From contig JBEDKD010000317.1 of assembly GCA_041172365.1 (NCBI GenBank), forward strand, positions 1 to 14,577: 14,577 nucleotides of DNA. Reading direction: 5' to 3'. A model generated the notes under the pieces. That model did no database searches and was not told the DNA's origin. It was given only the letters and a program-made list of their open reading frames with translations. The DNA is from JBEDKD01 sp041172365 (GTDB lineage: Bacteria > Cyanobacteriota > Cyanobacteriia > Cyanobacteriales > Microcoleaceae). Below are positions 1 through 6,912 of this stretch, piece by piece. Position numbers and translations under genes: made by a program. Numbering within the stretch: position 1 is the stretch's first letter; each line of letters begins with the position of its first letter.

Positions 1-24
1 CCCAATCCCCAATCCCCAATCCCA
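1..24. repeat. Heptanucleotide short tandem repeat (CCCAATC)n
   Basis: CCCAATC is repeated three times with a partial fourth copy, and the array may begin before the window. Direct heptamer repeats of this kind (STRR class) are common between genes in cyanobacteria. A degenerate relative lies at 7232-7259. Confidence 0.8.
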
Positions 25-33
25 CTTAAACAT

Positions 34-60
34 TTGACATATAAGTTAATATTTTGTAAT
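34..60 (+). promoter_or_regulatory. Candidate sigma70-type promoter of the ferredoxin gene
   Basis: A perfect -35 hexamer TTGACA (34-39) is followed after 15 bp by TGTAAT (55-60), five of six matches to TATAAT. The spacer is shorter than the usual 17 bp. The start codon lies about 30 bp beyond the predicted transcription start. This is inferred from sequence only. Confidence 0.4.
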
Positions 61-98
61 AAAGATCCCAATGTAGTCACTAAACAGAAAAATAGATC

Positions 99-395
99 AT
101 GGCAAATATTAAGTTTGTGAAGGAAAACAAGGAAGCGATCGCGGCCGATGGAGCGAATTTACGGCTCAAGGGGCTGGAAAATCAAGTGGACTTGTACACA
201 TTCACGGGAAAAATGATGAATTGCGGGGGCTACGGGCAATGTGGGACCTGTATTGTGGAAATCGTGGAAGGGCTGGAAAATCTCTCCCCCCGTACCGAAT
301 TTGAGCAAAAGAAACTGAAGCGTAAACCCCAAAATTATCGCTTGGCCTGTCAAACTTTGGTCAATGGACCAATCAGTGTCAAAACTAAGCCATAA
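99..395 (+). CDS. [2Fe-2S] ferredoxin, small soluble
   Basis: This is a 98-residue cytoplasmic protein with no signal peptide or membrane segment. The four cluster ligands are visible as Cys42-x5-Cys48-x2-Cys51-x32-Cys84, in the local context CGGYGQCGTC. Photosynthetic plant-type ferredoxins space the first two cysteines by four residues (C-x4-C-x2-C). The five-residue gap here, with the glycine-rich CGGxGxCGxC loop, matches adrenodoxin-like and reductase-domain ferredoxins, so this is probably not the main photosystem I acceptor. The N-terminal half carries several Lys and the C-terminal region is basic (KKLKRK). psbM starts 58 bp downstream on the same strand with no terminator between, so co-transcription is plausible. 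The electron partner cannot be read from the sequence. The fold assignment is firm and the specific role is unknown. Confidence 0.9.
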   Translation: MANIKFVKENKEAIAADGANLRLKGLENQVDLYTFTGKMMNCGGYGQCGTCIVEIVEGLENLSPRTEFEQKKLKRKPQNYRLACQTLVNGPISVKTKP

Positions 396-453
396 CGATT
401 AGTGATATTCTAGGTTGTGTCAATTGTCTGTTTTTATATAGAGGCTGGGGATC

Positions 454-570
454 ATGCAAGTTAATGATCTAGGTTTTGTCGCTAGTATCCTGTTTGTGCT
501 AGTTCCCGCGGTTTTTTTACTCATTCTGTATATTCAAACCGCGAGTCGTGAAGGTAACAAGAACAGTTAG
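454..570 (+). CDS. psbM: Photosystem II reaction centre protein M
   Basis: This 38-residue protein begins MQVNDLGFVASILFVLVPA and is almost entirely one transmembrane helix (about residues 6-29), ending in a polar tail with TASREGNKN. It closely matches the conserved PsbM pattern (MQVNxLGF, FVLVPxVFLLILYIQTASRE). PsbM is a thylakoid single-helix subunit at the photosystem II dimer interface. GAGG at 441-444 stands nine bases before the ATG and is a plausible ribosome binding site. It follows the ferredoxin gene on the same strand and is followed by a strong terminator at 602-640, so it closes this transcription unit. Its length is normal for the family. Confidence 0.96.
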   Translation: MQVNDLGFVASILFVLVPAVFLLILYIQTASREGNKNS

Positions 571-601
571 TTGTTCTAACTGGGTGTTCTTTGCCTAGAA
601 A

Positions 602-640
602 AAAAGCGCCTTAAGCTTCCGCTTGGGCGCTTTTGTTTTG
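602..640. terminator. Bidirectional intrinsic terminator between psbM and the stress-protein gene
   Basis: Arms AAAAGCGCC (602-610) and GGCGCTTTT (626-634) are perfectly complementary, and an inner stem AAGC/GCTT closes a TTCC loop. T-rich sequence follows on the plus strand, and on the minus strand the hairpin ends in a run of Ts. It lies between convergent genes and can serve both. Confidence 0.9.
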
Positions 641-652
641 TTTTTTGATTTT

Positions 653-1504
653 CTAAGTGCTGGTGCGGGTTAATAAGATGGGACAAGTCGCGTTGACTCG
701 AACATAGTCAGACAGGGAACTCCCCAAGAGTCGATCGAGATCCACAAAAGTTTTGGCAATGGAAGGACGGCGATCGGGGGAACCTAACATTAATAAATCT
801 ATGTTGGACTCATCAGCTAAACGACAGATAGTTTCACCCGGTTTGCCGATCGCGGAAATACAGCGATAATTGACACCCATTTTTTTCGCTTCTGCCACCG
901 CGGGGGCTAAAATGGGATCTTTTTCAGCCGCGGGACTTGTATCTTCCTTGGTTTTTCCAGTTAAGTCTTTGGCAACGTGGGCAAGGACTAATTGACCCCC
1001 ATCAATGTATCTAAGTAGAGATAGCGCTAATTTTAAACTATCTTGAGATGCTGGGGAATTGTCATAGGCCACCATCACTCGCTTAATTTTCTTGATAAAT
1101 GTCTCATCTTTGACGAGCAACATGGGGCGGGATGTTAATTGGAAAACGTATTGACTAACGGAGTTTTCCAAAATAGAACGTAAGCGATCGAGGCCCCGTG
1201 AACCAATGATAATCAGATCGGCTTTTTCTTCTTCGGCGACTTCACAGACAATGGCTTTGGGATCGCCTTGTCTGAGGCGGGGGTTGACTTTATGGGGATC
1301 TACCTTTAATGACTGAACCGCTTTCGCGAGTATTTTGCCCCCTTCTTCTAATTTTTCTGCCATCTCATCGGAGGTGACTTGGGGGGGGACAACGTGCAGT
1401 ACGGTGACGGAGGCTCCTTGTAGGGAAGGGATGTCCATTAGCATATTAAACATCTCTTCACACAGGCCTCGACCTGCAACGGCAACTAAAATTTTTTCGA
1501 TCAT
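653..1504 (-). CDS. Universal stress protein, tandem UspA domains
   Basis: This 283-residue soluble protein is built from two Usp folds, about residues 1-133 and 140-280, each starting with a hydrophobic beta strand (KILVAVA, RVMVAYD). The first domain carries an ATP-loop-like signature, G101-SR-G104, nine residues, then N114-S-V-S. The family consensus has Gly where Asn114 stands. The second domain has only a degenerate version (GSPDRRPS at 241, GSSLSDYV at 261), so nucleotide binding, if present, is more likely in the first half. Usp proteins act in the cytoplasm in stress tolerance, often by binding ATP or AMP, but the partner of this one cannot be seen. The ATG start gives a complete first strand. 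It is convergent with psbM and divergent from the thioesterase gene. Confidence 0.92.
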   Translation of the reverse strand: MIEKILVAVAGRGLCEEMFNMLMDIPSLQGASVTVLHVVPPQVTSDEMAEKLEEGGKILAKAVQSLKVDPHKVNPRLRQGDPKAIVCEVAEEEKADLIIIGSRGLDRLRSILENSVSQYVFQLTSRPMLLVKDETFIKKIKRVMVAYDNSPASQDSLKLALSLLRYIDGGQLVLAHVAKDLTGKTKEDTSPAAEKDPILAPAVAEAKKMGVNYRCISAIGKPGETICRLADESNIDLLMLGSPDRRPSIAKTFVDLDRLLGSSLSDYVRVNATCPILLTRTST

Positions 1505-1635
1505 GTTGATTTGGCGATAAAAATGAGTTTGAGATTTGAATAAACGGCTGTGTTTTTTGCCTTTTTATCAGCATAGACCTGAAGTTTGACTTATTATTTG
1601 TAGAAATGTAGCGTTTTTGAACTTTTTGTTAAGTT

Positions 1636-2109
1636 GTGTCTCAACATTTATCCAGTGAAGTGTCTATGGATTCCATCGCGCCTTCTACGGTTCGCGCCCC
1701 CCATGATTGGTTTGAATATCCGGTGCAAGTCTATCCCCATCATACGGACTATGGGGGGATTGTCTGGCATGGGACCTATTTGGAGTGGATGGAAGCGGCA
1801 CGCGTCGATTCTTTACGATCGCGCGGGATGGAGTATGCCGATTTAGTCGCTCAGGGTGTGGAGTTACAGGTTTTTCAGTTAGCCCTCCGCTATCATCGAG
1901 GGGTGAAAATGGGGGCAAGCGCGATCGTCAGAACTCGTGTCGCGTCCTTTCACGGGGTTCGCATGATTTGGGAGTATGAAATTGTATCGAGCGATCGTCA
2001 AGTTTTATATGTTTCCGCCCAAGTGACCCTTGTACCTGTAGATTCACAAAAGGGGAAAATAATCCGTAAGTTTCCTCTTATTTTACAAGAAATTATCGCA
2101 AAATTCTAA
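1636..2109 (+). CDS. Acyl-CoA thioesterase, 4HBT/YbgC-like hotdog fold
   Basis: This protein of up to 157 residues carries the 4-hydroxybenzoyl-CoA thioesterase signature YPHHTDYGGIVWHGTYLEWM, in which Asp38 is the expected catalytic residue and the following Gly-Gly-Ile-Val begins the long hotdog helix. Family members hydrolyse acyl-CoA or related thioesters in the cytoplasm, usually as dimers or tetramers. Cyanobacteria use one family member for phylloquinone synthesis, but this sequence is closer to the general YbgC/FadM type, so no substrate is assigned. The start is uncertain: GTG at 1636 gives 157 residues, and in-frame GTG at 1660 or ATG at 1666 (147 residues) would keep the whole domain. 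None has a good ribosome binding site. It is divergent from the stress-protein gene. Confidence 0.82.
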   Translation: MSQHLSSEVSMDSIAPSTVRAPHDWFEYPVQVYPHHTDYGGIVWHGTYLEWMEAARVDSLRSRGMEYADLVAQGVELQVFQLALRYHRGVKMGASAIVRTRVASFHGVRMIWEYEIVSSDRQVLYVSAQVTLVPVDSQKGKIIRKFPLILQEIIAKF

Positions 2110-2267
2110 CAAAAGAGGAAGGAAGGAGGAAGCGCGATCGTAAATTCTCCACCTTTCTGTTTTTCCATAATAATAATTGGCTCCTCAGACAATTTCAGAT
2201 CCCCTGGTTTTGCGGGTGCATCTTTGCCTCCTCAATCTCTCCTTCTCCGTTCCCATACTTGTCATCA

Positions 2268-2330
2268 TGTAATTACGATTATCATTACATTAACTGTAAT
2301 TACGATTATCATTACAGTCCTCCTGTAATT
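2268..2330. promoter_or_regulatory. Tandem duplicated Fur/Zur-like operator candidate
   Basis: Two identical 22-bp copies (2268-2289 and 2295-2316), 27 bp apart, each have perfect arms TGTAAT and ATTACA around a 10-bp centre, and a third half-site TGTAATT follows at 2324-2330. Read on the minus strand, each copy contains AATGATAATC and matches the enterobacterial Fur consensus GATAATGATAATCATTATC at 14 of 19 positions. The regulated gene would be the methyltransferase at 2480, although the site lies about 110 bp before its best -10 box. Regulator identity is inference. Confidence 0.4.
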
Positions 2331-2423
2331 TTGTCATAGAGAAATTTATTTAGAGTTTGCTCAATAAAAAGAGAAACATTACTAGATAGAGATTAGAGGG
2401 CTTTGGGTAGTGCTAAAAGGTTG

Positions 2424-2429
2424 TATAAT
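2424..2429 (+). promoter_or_regulatory. -10 box candidate for the double methyltransferase gene
   Basis: A perfect TATAAT lies about 50 bp before the ATG at 2480. The -35 position at 17-bp spacing (2401-2406, CTTTGG) is weak, so either an activator or chance is possible. Confidence 0.35.
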
Positions 2430-2479
2430 CGCGAAAGATTCTACCATAGCATCAATAATAATCCCCTCCCATAACGACT

Positions 2480-4405
2480 ATGTTATTTAACCTTGATACC
2501 CCAAACCCAACCGAATTAAATTATTTAACCCGTTTTTCTGGTTGGTATATTCCTGAAGAAGATCACCCAGTCAAATTGACTCTTTACTTAAATGGCAAAC
2601 CCTATGTAGCCCTTTGGCGAGGCATCTCCTATCGTTTCGATTTAGAGTCAGTATTTCCCCAGAAAGCGAATGTGGGATATTGTGGATTTTGGGGCGATTT
2701 ACTTCTCCCCAAAAGCATTCAACCCGGAGAAAAAATCGAAATTGAAATCATCAGTGAAGAAAGCGATAATCAAATCATCTCTTTATTCAAACAAGAATTT
2801 ATCTTAGATAAAAATGCCCAACCAATAGCACCCAGACAATGCAGTTTTAATATTCAAGAATTATTATCTTTAGAAACACCAAAATTATCAGAAACCAACG
2901 AAATTAAATTAAATGACGACAAAACCGTTGTTTATTTGAGAGGAAACACTCCCCATATTTTAGCCAATAATGAATTACCCTTTCTCAACATAATGATGGA
3001 GGCAAACGATCATCCCTATTCCGATGCAGCATTACAAGTATTAGAAAAAATCGGCGATGATAAACTAATCTTAGACTTTGGAGCAGGAAATACACCGATC
3101 GCGTATGTTAAACCCAATATTTGCTATTTAGACGTACAGCAATTTAACTATACAGATATTGTCTGTAATACCAATAAATTACCCTTCATTGATAATTGTT
3201 TTGATGCCATTATTAGTCACTCGGTGTTTGAACATTTACCCAATCCCTTTGAAACCGCGCAGGAATTGTATCGAGTGTTAAAACCCGGTGGTTTAATTTT
3301 TATCGAGGTAGCTTTTATGCAGCCATTACACGCGGTTCCCAATCATTATTTTAATATGACATTGAGTGGTTTGCGACAAGTGATGTCAGAATTTGAAGAA
3401 TTACAAAGTGGTGTTTTGCCTTATCAATATCCTTCCCATAGTTTAATGATGCAAATGCAGACAATCTTACCTCATTTAGCCGATAGAAATTGGAAAAAAT
3501 ACCTAAACTCTTTTACTGATCGCCTACAGAAATATGGTTATTACCTTGATGTCGGATTGAGTGAAATTGGACGAGAAACTTTAGCCGCGGGTGTTTTTTT
3601 TGTCGGACAAAAATTAGAAAAAGAGCATTCTTCTTTACGAGTACAATTAGATTTACAATTAGAAAAACTCAATAGTGAAGAAGATTGGTATGATGAAGAA
3701 ATGGAGCGTCAACAAATCCATTATGAAAATGCCTGGGATCTCTATGCCAAAAGGTGGAAAAAGACGTTTCCTGAATTAACTTATATTGGCGATGAATGGA
3801 TCGGAAAAGGAGCGGGTGCGGCAAACTCCCTCGCCGAATATGAAACCGTAATTGAAGGGAAATTTATTAAACCTTATATAAAAAAAGAACATACAGTTTT
3901 AGAGATTGGAGTAGGGGGAGGTAAAACCGCGAATTTATTATTAAAATATGCCGATCGCGTCATTGGCGCAGATATTTCCCAAGAAATGTTAAACATGACA
4001 AAAAAACGTTTAGGAGAAGAAAGAGTAACTTACGTCAAACTAGATGGTATCACCTTACAAAATATTACACCCGGAGTCGCGGATATTTGTTTTTCCTACG
4101 ATACAATGGTGCATTTAGAGCCCGTAGATATTTATAACTACCTCACCCAAATTCCCCCACTCTTAAAAGGCGATCGCGTGTGCATTTTCCATCACAGTAA
4201 TATTTGTAGTAAATTAGGATGGCAAAAATTTTTAAGTGAGTGGGAAAAAAACATATTAGGCAATCGAAATGGCACGGATTTTTCCATAATGAATGATGTC
4301 ATGATGGAGCAATTCCTCACCCATCTTAACTATGAAATTATCCACAAAGACACCGAAACCGTCCCGCGAGATTGTATCTGGATATGTCGTGCTCCTCAAG
4401 TATAA
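2480..4405 (+). CDS. Two-domain SAM-dependent methyltransferase with N-terminal beta domain
   Basis: This protein has 641 residues and three parts. Residues 1-110 look like a beta sandwich (FSGWYIP, VKLTLYLNGKPYVALWRG, NVGYCGFWGDLLLP), similar in style to accessory domains fused to cyanobacterial glycosyltransferases. Residues about 190-290 form a class I methyltransferase: SAM loop LDFGAGN (198-204), LPFIDNCFDAIISHSVFEHLPNP, then RVLKPGGLIFIE. Residues about 470-640 form a second one: VLEIGVGGGKT (473-483), acidic D498, and SYDTMVHLEP (539-548). A charged, probably helical linker (about 380-430) joins them. No signal peptide is seen, so it is cytoplasmic. Both SAM loops look intact, so both halves may be active. 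The substrate is unknown; a surface glycan or glycolipid is the best guess. The coding sequence appears more AT-rich than its neighbours. There is no obvious Shine-Dalgarno before the ATG. Confidence 0.85.
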   Translation: MLFNLDTPNPTELNYLTRFSGWYIPEEDHPVKLTLYLNGKPYVALWRGISYRFDLESVFPQKANVGYCGFWGDLLLPKSIQPGEKIEIEIISEESDNQIISLFKQEFILDKNAQPIAPRQCSFNIQELLSLETPKLSETNEIKLNDDKTVVYLRGNTPHILANNELPFLNIMMEANDHPYSDAALQVLEKIGDDKLILDFGAGNTPIAYVKPNICYLDVQQFNYTDIVCNTNKLPFIDNCFDAIISHSVFEHLPNPFETAQELYRVLKPGGLIFIEVAFMQPLHAVPNHYFNMTLSGLRQVMSEFEELQSGVLPYQYPSHSLMMQMQTILPHLADRNWKKYLNSFTDRLQKYGYYLDVGLSEIGRETLAAGVFFVGQKLEKEHSSLRVQLDLQLEKLNSEEDWYDEEMERQQIHYENAWDLYAKRWKKTFPELTYIGDEWIGKGAGAANSLAEYETVIEGKFIKPYIKKEHTVLEIGVGGGKTANLLLKYADRVIGADISQEMLNMTKKRLGEERVTYVKLDGITLQNITPGVADICFSYDTMVHLEPVDIYNYLTQIPPLLKGDRVCIFHHSNICSKLGWQKFLSEWEKNILGNRNGTDFSIMNDVMMEQFLTHLNYEIIHKDTETVPRDCIWICRAPQV

Positions 4406-4424
4406 AAACATCTGTGTTTATCGC

Positions 4425-4917
4425 GTTTTGTGTCTCTGTGTCTTTGTGGTTAATTTAGGGAAACACTAAGGCACTAAGGCACTAAGAAAAAAAGAGCCGT
4501 TTTTTTCCCCTTTGTGTCTTGGTGTCTTTGTGGTTAATTTAGGGAAACACTAAGGCACTAAGGCACTAAGAAAAAAAGAGCCGTTTTTTTTCCCCTTGGT
4601 GTCTTGGTGTCTTTGTGTCTTGGTGTCTTGGTGTCTTGGTGTCTTGGTGTCTTTGTGGTTAATTTGGGGAAACACTAAGGCACTAAGGCACTAAGAAAAA
4701 AAGAGCCGTTTTTTTTCCCCTTGGTGTCTTTGTGTCTTTGTGGTTAATTTGGGCAAACACTAAGACACGAAGAGCGCGAGGAGATTTTTTGCCCTTGGTG
4801 TCTCTGTGTCTTTGTGGTTAATTTGGGCAAACACTAAGGCACTAAGACACTAAGAAAAATTGTTTTTTTTACCCTTGGTGTCTCTGTGTCTTTGTGGTTG
4901 ATTTAGGGAAACAGAGA
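4425..4917. repeat. Six-unit hairpin repeat array built on octamers TGTCTTGG / CACTAAGG
   Basis: Fills the 518-bp gap between the convergent methyltransferase and uppP genes. The landmark GTGGTTAATTT occurs at 4446, 4530, 4655, 4740 and 4814, with GTGGTTGATTT at 4894, so units are about 74-85 bp. The 125-bp interval after the second copy exceeds the others by 40 bp, which is five octamers. Each full unit reads CACTAAGG repeats, A7, GAGCCG, T7, CCCC, then TTGGTGTC repeats. In the first unit, 4464-4486 pairs with 4510-4532 over 23 positions (18 Watson-Crick, three G-U, two U-U), and A7/T7 forms an inner stem. Later units degrade; the last one is truncated. No ORF here looks genuine. It may also stop transcription from either side. 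Confidence 0.9.
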
Positions 4918-4923
4918 GCTCAG

Positions 4924-5829
4924 TTAAATATTTGTCAACACCCCTCCCGCGAGCATGGTTAAAATTGCCACTCCAAAGGCTAAACGATACCAAACAAAAA
5001 TCCAAGTGTTTTGAGTTTGGAGAAATTTCATTAACCACGCGATCGCGACATAGGAAAAGAAAGCCGCGGAAATGACACCAACAATTAAAGCCAAGGGACC
5101 ATCATGCCCTAATCCTTCTTCTTTAATAGCACCTTTTAACTCCACTAAACCAGCTAAAGTAATCGCGGGAATCCCTAAGAGAAAAGAAAATCGTGCCGCG
5201 ACAGCCCTTTCTAATTTCATGAATAAACCCGCGGTGAGGGTTGAACCCGAACGAGATACCCCCGGAATAATTGCCATTGCTTGGGCTAATCCCATTAAAA
5301 TACCATCGCGCACTGTTAAGTCTTCAAAATTACGCAGACGTTTGCCGAATTTTTCCGCGATGGCTAATAAGATAGACATGAAAATTGACGCGATCGCGAT
5401 CGAAGATAAATGACGTAAAGGAGAATTATCGAAATCAGGAATAAAGATTTTTACACATAATCCTAAAAAGATAATGGGTAGAGTACCTAAACCAATTCCC
5501 AAGGCTAAACGAAATTCTTGAGAATCATATTTAGATTGAGTAATCGCGTGATAAGCACCTAAAATAATCTCGGTTAAATCTTTCCAGAAATACCATAAAA
5601 CCGCGGCAATACTACCCAATTGGATCACAGCAGTATAAGCTACACCGGGATCACCCCATCCTAAAATAATGGGAATCACTTTCAAATGCGCGGTACTACT
5701 AATGGGTAAAAATTCAGTGACACCCTGAATAAAACCCAAAACTAAAGACTGAAAGAGATTTATCTGATGGTGTGTCGTCGCGGTTTCTGTTGCCGTTTGA
5801 GCCAAGAATGGAACCAGGAATGTGAACAT
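4924..5829 (-). CDS. uppP: Undecaprenyl-diphosphatase (UppP/BacA)
   Basis: This integral membrane enzyme dephosphorylates undecaprenyl diphosphate to recycle the lipid carrier for peptidoglycan and surface polysaccharide. With the start used here it has 301 residues. The two family motifs are present: the (E/Q)xxxE region QGVTEFLPISSTAH (Gln35, Glu39, His48) and PGVSRSGST (189-197, with Arg192). About seven or eight hydrophobic helices follow, ending in WYRLAFGVAIL. The N-terminal 20 residues form an extra hydrophobic segment rich in Ala and Thr, as in many cyanobacterial homologues. The reading frame can be extended to a TTG at 5856, but a TATAAT on the minus strand (5865-5860) would start transcription there or just downstream, so ATG at 5829 is preferred. 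The 3' end abuts the octamer repeat array. Confidence 0.95.
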   Translation of the reverse strand: MFTFLVPFLAQTATETATTHHQINLFQSLVLGFIQGVTEFLPISSTAHLKVIPIILGWGDPGVAYTAVIQLGSIAAVLWYFWKDLTEIILGAYHAITQSKYDSQEFRLALGIGLGTLPIIFLGLCVKIFIPDFDNSPLRHLSSIAIASIFMSILLAIAEKFGKRLRNFEDLTVRDGILMGLAQAMAIIPGVSRSGSTLTAGLFMKLERAVAARFSFLLGIPAITLAGLVELKGAIKEEGLGHDGPLALIVGVISAAFFSYVAIAWLMKFLQTQNTWIFVWYRLAFGVAILTMLAGGVLTNI

Positions 5830-5859
5830 ACTTAATATATTTTTTGAGCCTGACAAACC

Positions 5860-5888
5860 ATTATATAAACTAATACCATTTCACTTTA
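5860..5888 (-). promoter_or_regulatory. Promoter candidate of uppP
   Basis: On the minus strand TATAAT (5865-5860) is preceded at 17 bp by a weak -35, TAAAGT (5888-5883). The predicted start is near 5853, giving a leader of about 25 bases to the ATG at 5829. Confidence 0.45.
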
Positions 5889-5940
5889 AGGTTGATACAA
5901 ATATATAGGTTTATTCGGGGGTTTGCGAATGCAGTCCCAG

Positions 5941-6080
5941 CATGGGTAGTGGGCGCGTCCCTGGGCCCTAGTTACTATTTCGTGGGTGTCACGATCGCGT
6001 CCCTGGGCCCTAGTTACTATTTCGTGGGTGTCGCGATCACGTCCCCATGCCCTAGTTACTATTTTGCGGGCTTCCACAGG
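5941..6080. repeat. 42-bp tandem direct repeat, three copies
   Basis: Copies start at 5955, 5997 and 6039, with a partial unit in 5941-5954. Units share CCCTGGGCCCTAGTTACTAT and then TTCGTGGGTGTC plus a GATC-containing end. Copies one and two are nearly identical and the third has drifted (CCCCATGCCCTAG, TTTTGCGGG). Each unit contains the palindrome GGGCCC, lost in the third copy. There are no spacers, so it is not a CRISPR array. Confidence 0.9.
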
Positions 6081-6154
6081 GGCTCATCTTCAGCACGACA
6101 TTTCTTGTGATATCTTCAAAAAGATTAACTTAAGTAACAAATCTTAAAGAAACC

Positions 6155-6895
6155 TTGTTTAACGAGACTTTTTCTGGAGAAAACTCTCAGACTCAGCACC
6201 AGGAGTCTGATACCCCCTTGCCCAGTCTATCTTGGGAAACCCTCAGAGGAAATCAAACCGGGCTGATGTTTGGTGCAGGGGTATTCCTCGTTTCAGTACC
6301 CGTATTTATCCAAGCCCCTCTGGTGCGCGAAATGCCTGTGTTGAGTTTAGTCTTGACGATCGCGTTATTAGTGATATCGGGAAAACTCCTGAAAAGTCCG
6401 GGTAGAGAGGTTTGGGGAGATTTATTATTAGGATTTACTTGGACCTGGTTAACAGGGGGGATTTATTGGGGATGGTTACGGTGGGAACCCTTCTTACATC
6501 TGCCCGTAGAAGCAATTTTTGTCCCTTTTGCCCTTTGGGGATTAGCCCGTAATTGGGGAAAAGTAGGTAATTGGTTTTATTTGGGTTCCTTATTTGGTAC
6601 CGCGGTTACTGATGGTTATTTTTATTTGACGGGTTTAATTCCCTATTGGCGACAGTTGATGCAAGTCGAACCTTCTTTGGTGGCTGAGGTGTTTAAAGGC
6701 GCGATCGCGCAAATCTCCACAGTTTGGGGGATCAGTTCTGCGTTATTGTTATTAGGGCTTCTCATTAGTATCAGTGTTTGGGCATTTCGCACTCCGAAAG
6801 CCCACCGATGGGTATTTGGCGGAGCCGTCTTAGGTACAATTCTGGTAGATGGTTTATTTTTATGTGCCGCGTTGGGTAGTCAAATTTCTCCCTAG
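6155..6895 (+). CDS. Cyanobacterial membrane protein, DUF3120-like
   Basis: This 246-residue hydrophobic protein has a polar N-terminal 35 residues followed by about six membrane segments: 38-55 (MFGAGVFLVSVPVFIQAP), 60-77, 90-107, 118-131, 139-158 and a C-terminal pair at about 192-210 and 219-240. The block GVFLVSVPVFIQAPLVRE resembles the start of the DUF3120 family, conserved in cyanobacteria and without a known function. Trp residues are frequent (WTWLTGGIYWGWLRW). It presumably sits in the plasma or thylakoid membrane. The only start keeping the N-terminal tail is TTG at 6155; the first ATG codes residue 38 and would leave almost no residues before the first helix. An upstream in-frame stop at 6131 excludes a longer form. 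The family call is from memory of the motif, and the function is unknown. Confidence 0.75.
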   Translation: MFNETFSGENSQTQHQESDTPLPSLSWETLRGNQTGLMFGAGVFLVSVPVFIQAPLVREMPVLSLVLTIALLVISGKLLKSPGREVWGDLLLGFTWTWLTGGIYWGWLRWEPFLHLPVEAIFVPFALWGLARNWGKVGNWFYLGSLFGTAVTDGYFYLTGLIPYWRQLMQVEPSLVAEVFKGAIAQISTVWGISSALLLLGLLISISVWAFRTPKAHRWVFGGAVLGTILVDGLFLCAALGSQISP

Positions 6896-6912
6896 TTTCT
6901 GTGGCTACCCTC

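Larger units (their letters stand above)
2110..2479. other. 370-bp intergenic region with purine tract, duplicated palindrome and promoter
   Basis: No convincing gene is present. From 2111 to 2132 there is an uninterrupted 22-base purine tract rich in GGAA, just after the thioesterase stop codon. The middle is pyrimidine-rich and unremarkable. The two 22-bp palindrome-like copies at 2268-2316 and a TATAAT box at 2424-2429 are listed separately. This is unusually long for an upstream region in this window. Confidence 0.6.
5830..6154. other. Divergent intergenic region between uppP and the DUF3120-like gene
   Basis: It holds the uppP promoter at its left end, the 42-bp tandem repeat at 5941-6080, and an AT-rich stretch (about 6115-6154) before the next gene. 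Small ORFs cross the repeat on both strands (5892-6110 plus, 5886-6077 minus). They begin at TTG or GTG without a ribosome binding site and exist because 42 is divisible by three and the unit lacks stop codons. I treat the region as non-coding. Confidence 0.6.

Noticed and set aside
1636..2109. Phylloquinone-pathway DHNA-CoA thioesterase
   Set aside because: The signature TDYGGIVWHGTYLEWM fits the broader YbgC-like group better, and no menaquinone or phylloquinone gene is nearby, so only the family is called.
2480..4405. Defence-type DNA methyltransferase of a restriction system
   Set aside because: The motifs are small-molecule or glycan class I types (LDFGAGN with RVLKPGG). No DPPY or NPPF-type DNA base motif and no neighbouring nuclease is present.
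4425..4917. CRISPR-like or coding interpretation of the regularly spaced units
   Set aside because: The sequence between landmarks is itself repeated, period varies from 74 to 125 bp, and ORFs through it have no domain or ribosome binding site.
5955..6080. Possible CRISPR array
   Set aside because: The 42-bp units are directly adjacent without unique spacers, there are only three, and no cas gene is in the window.
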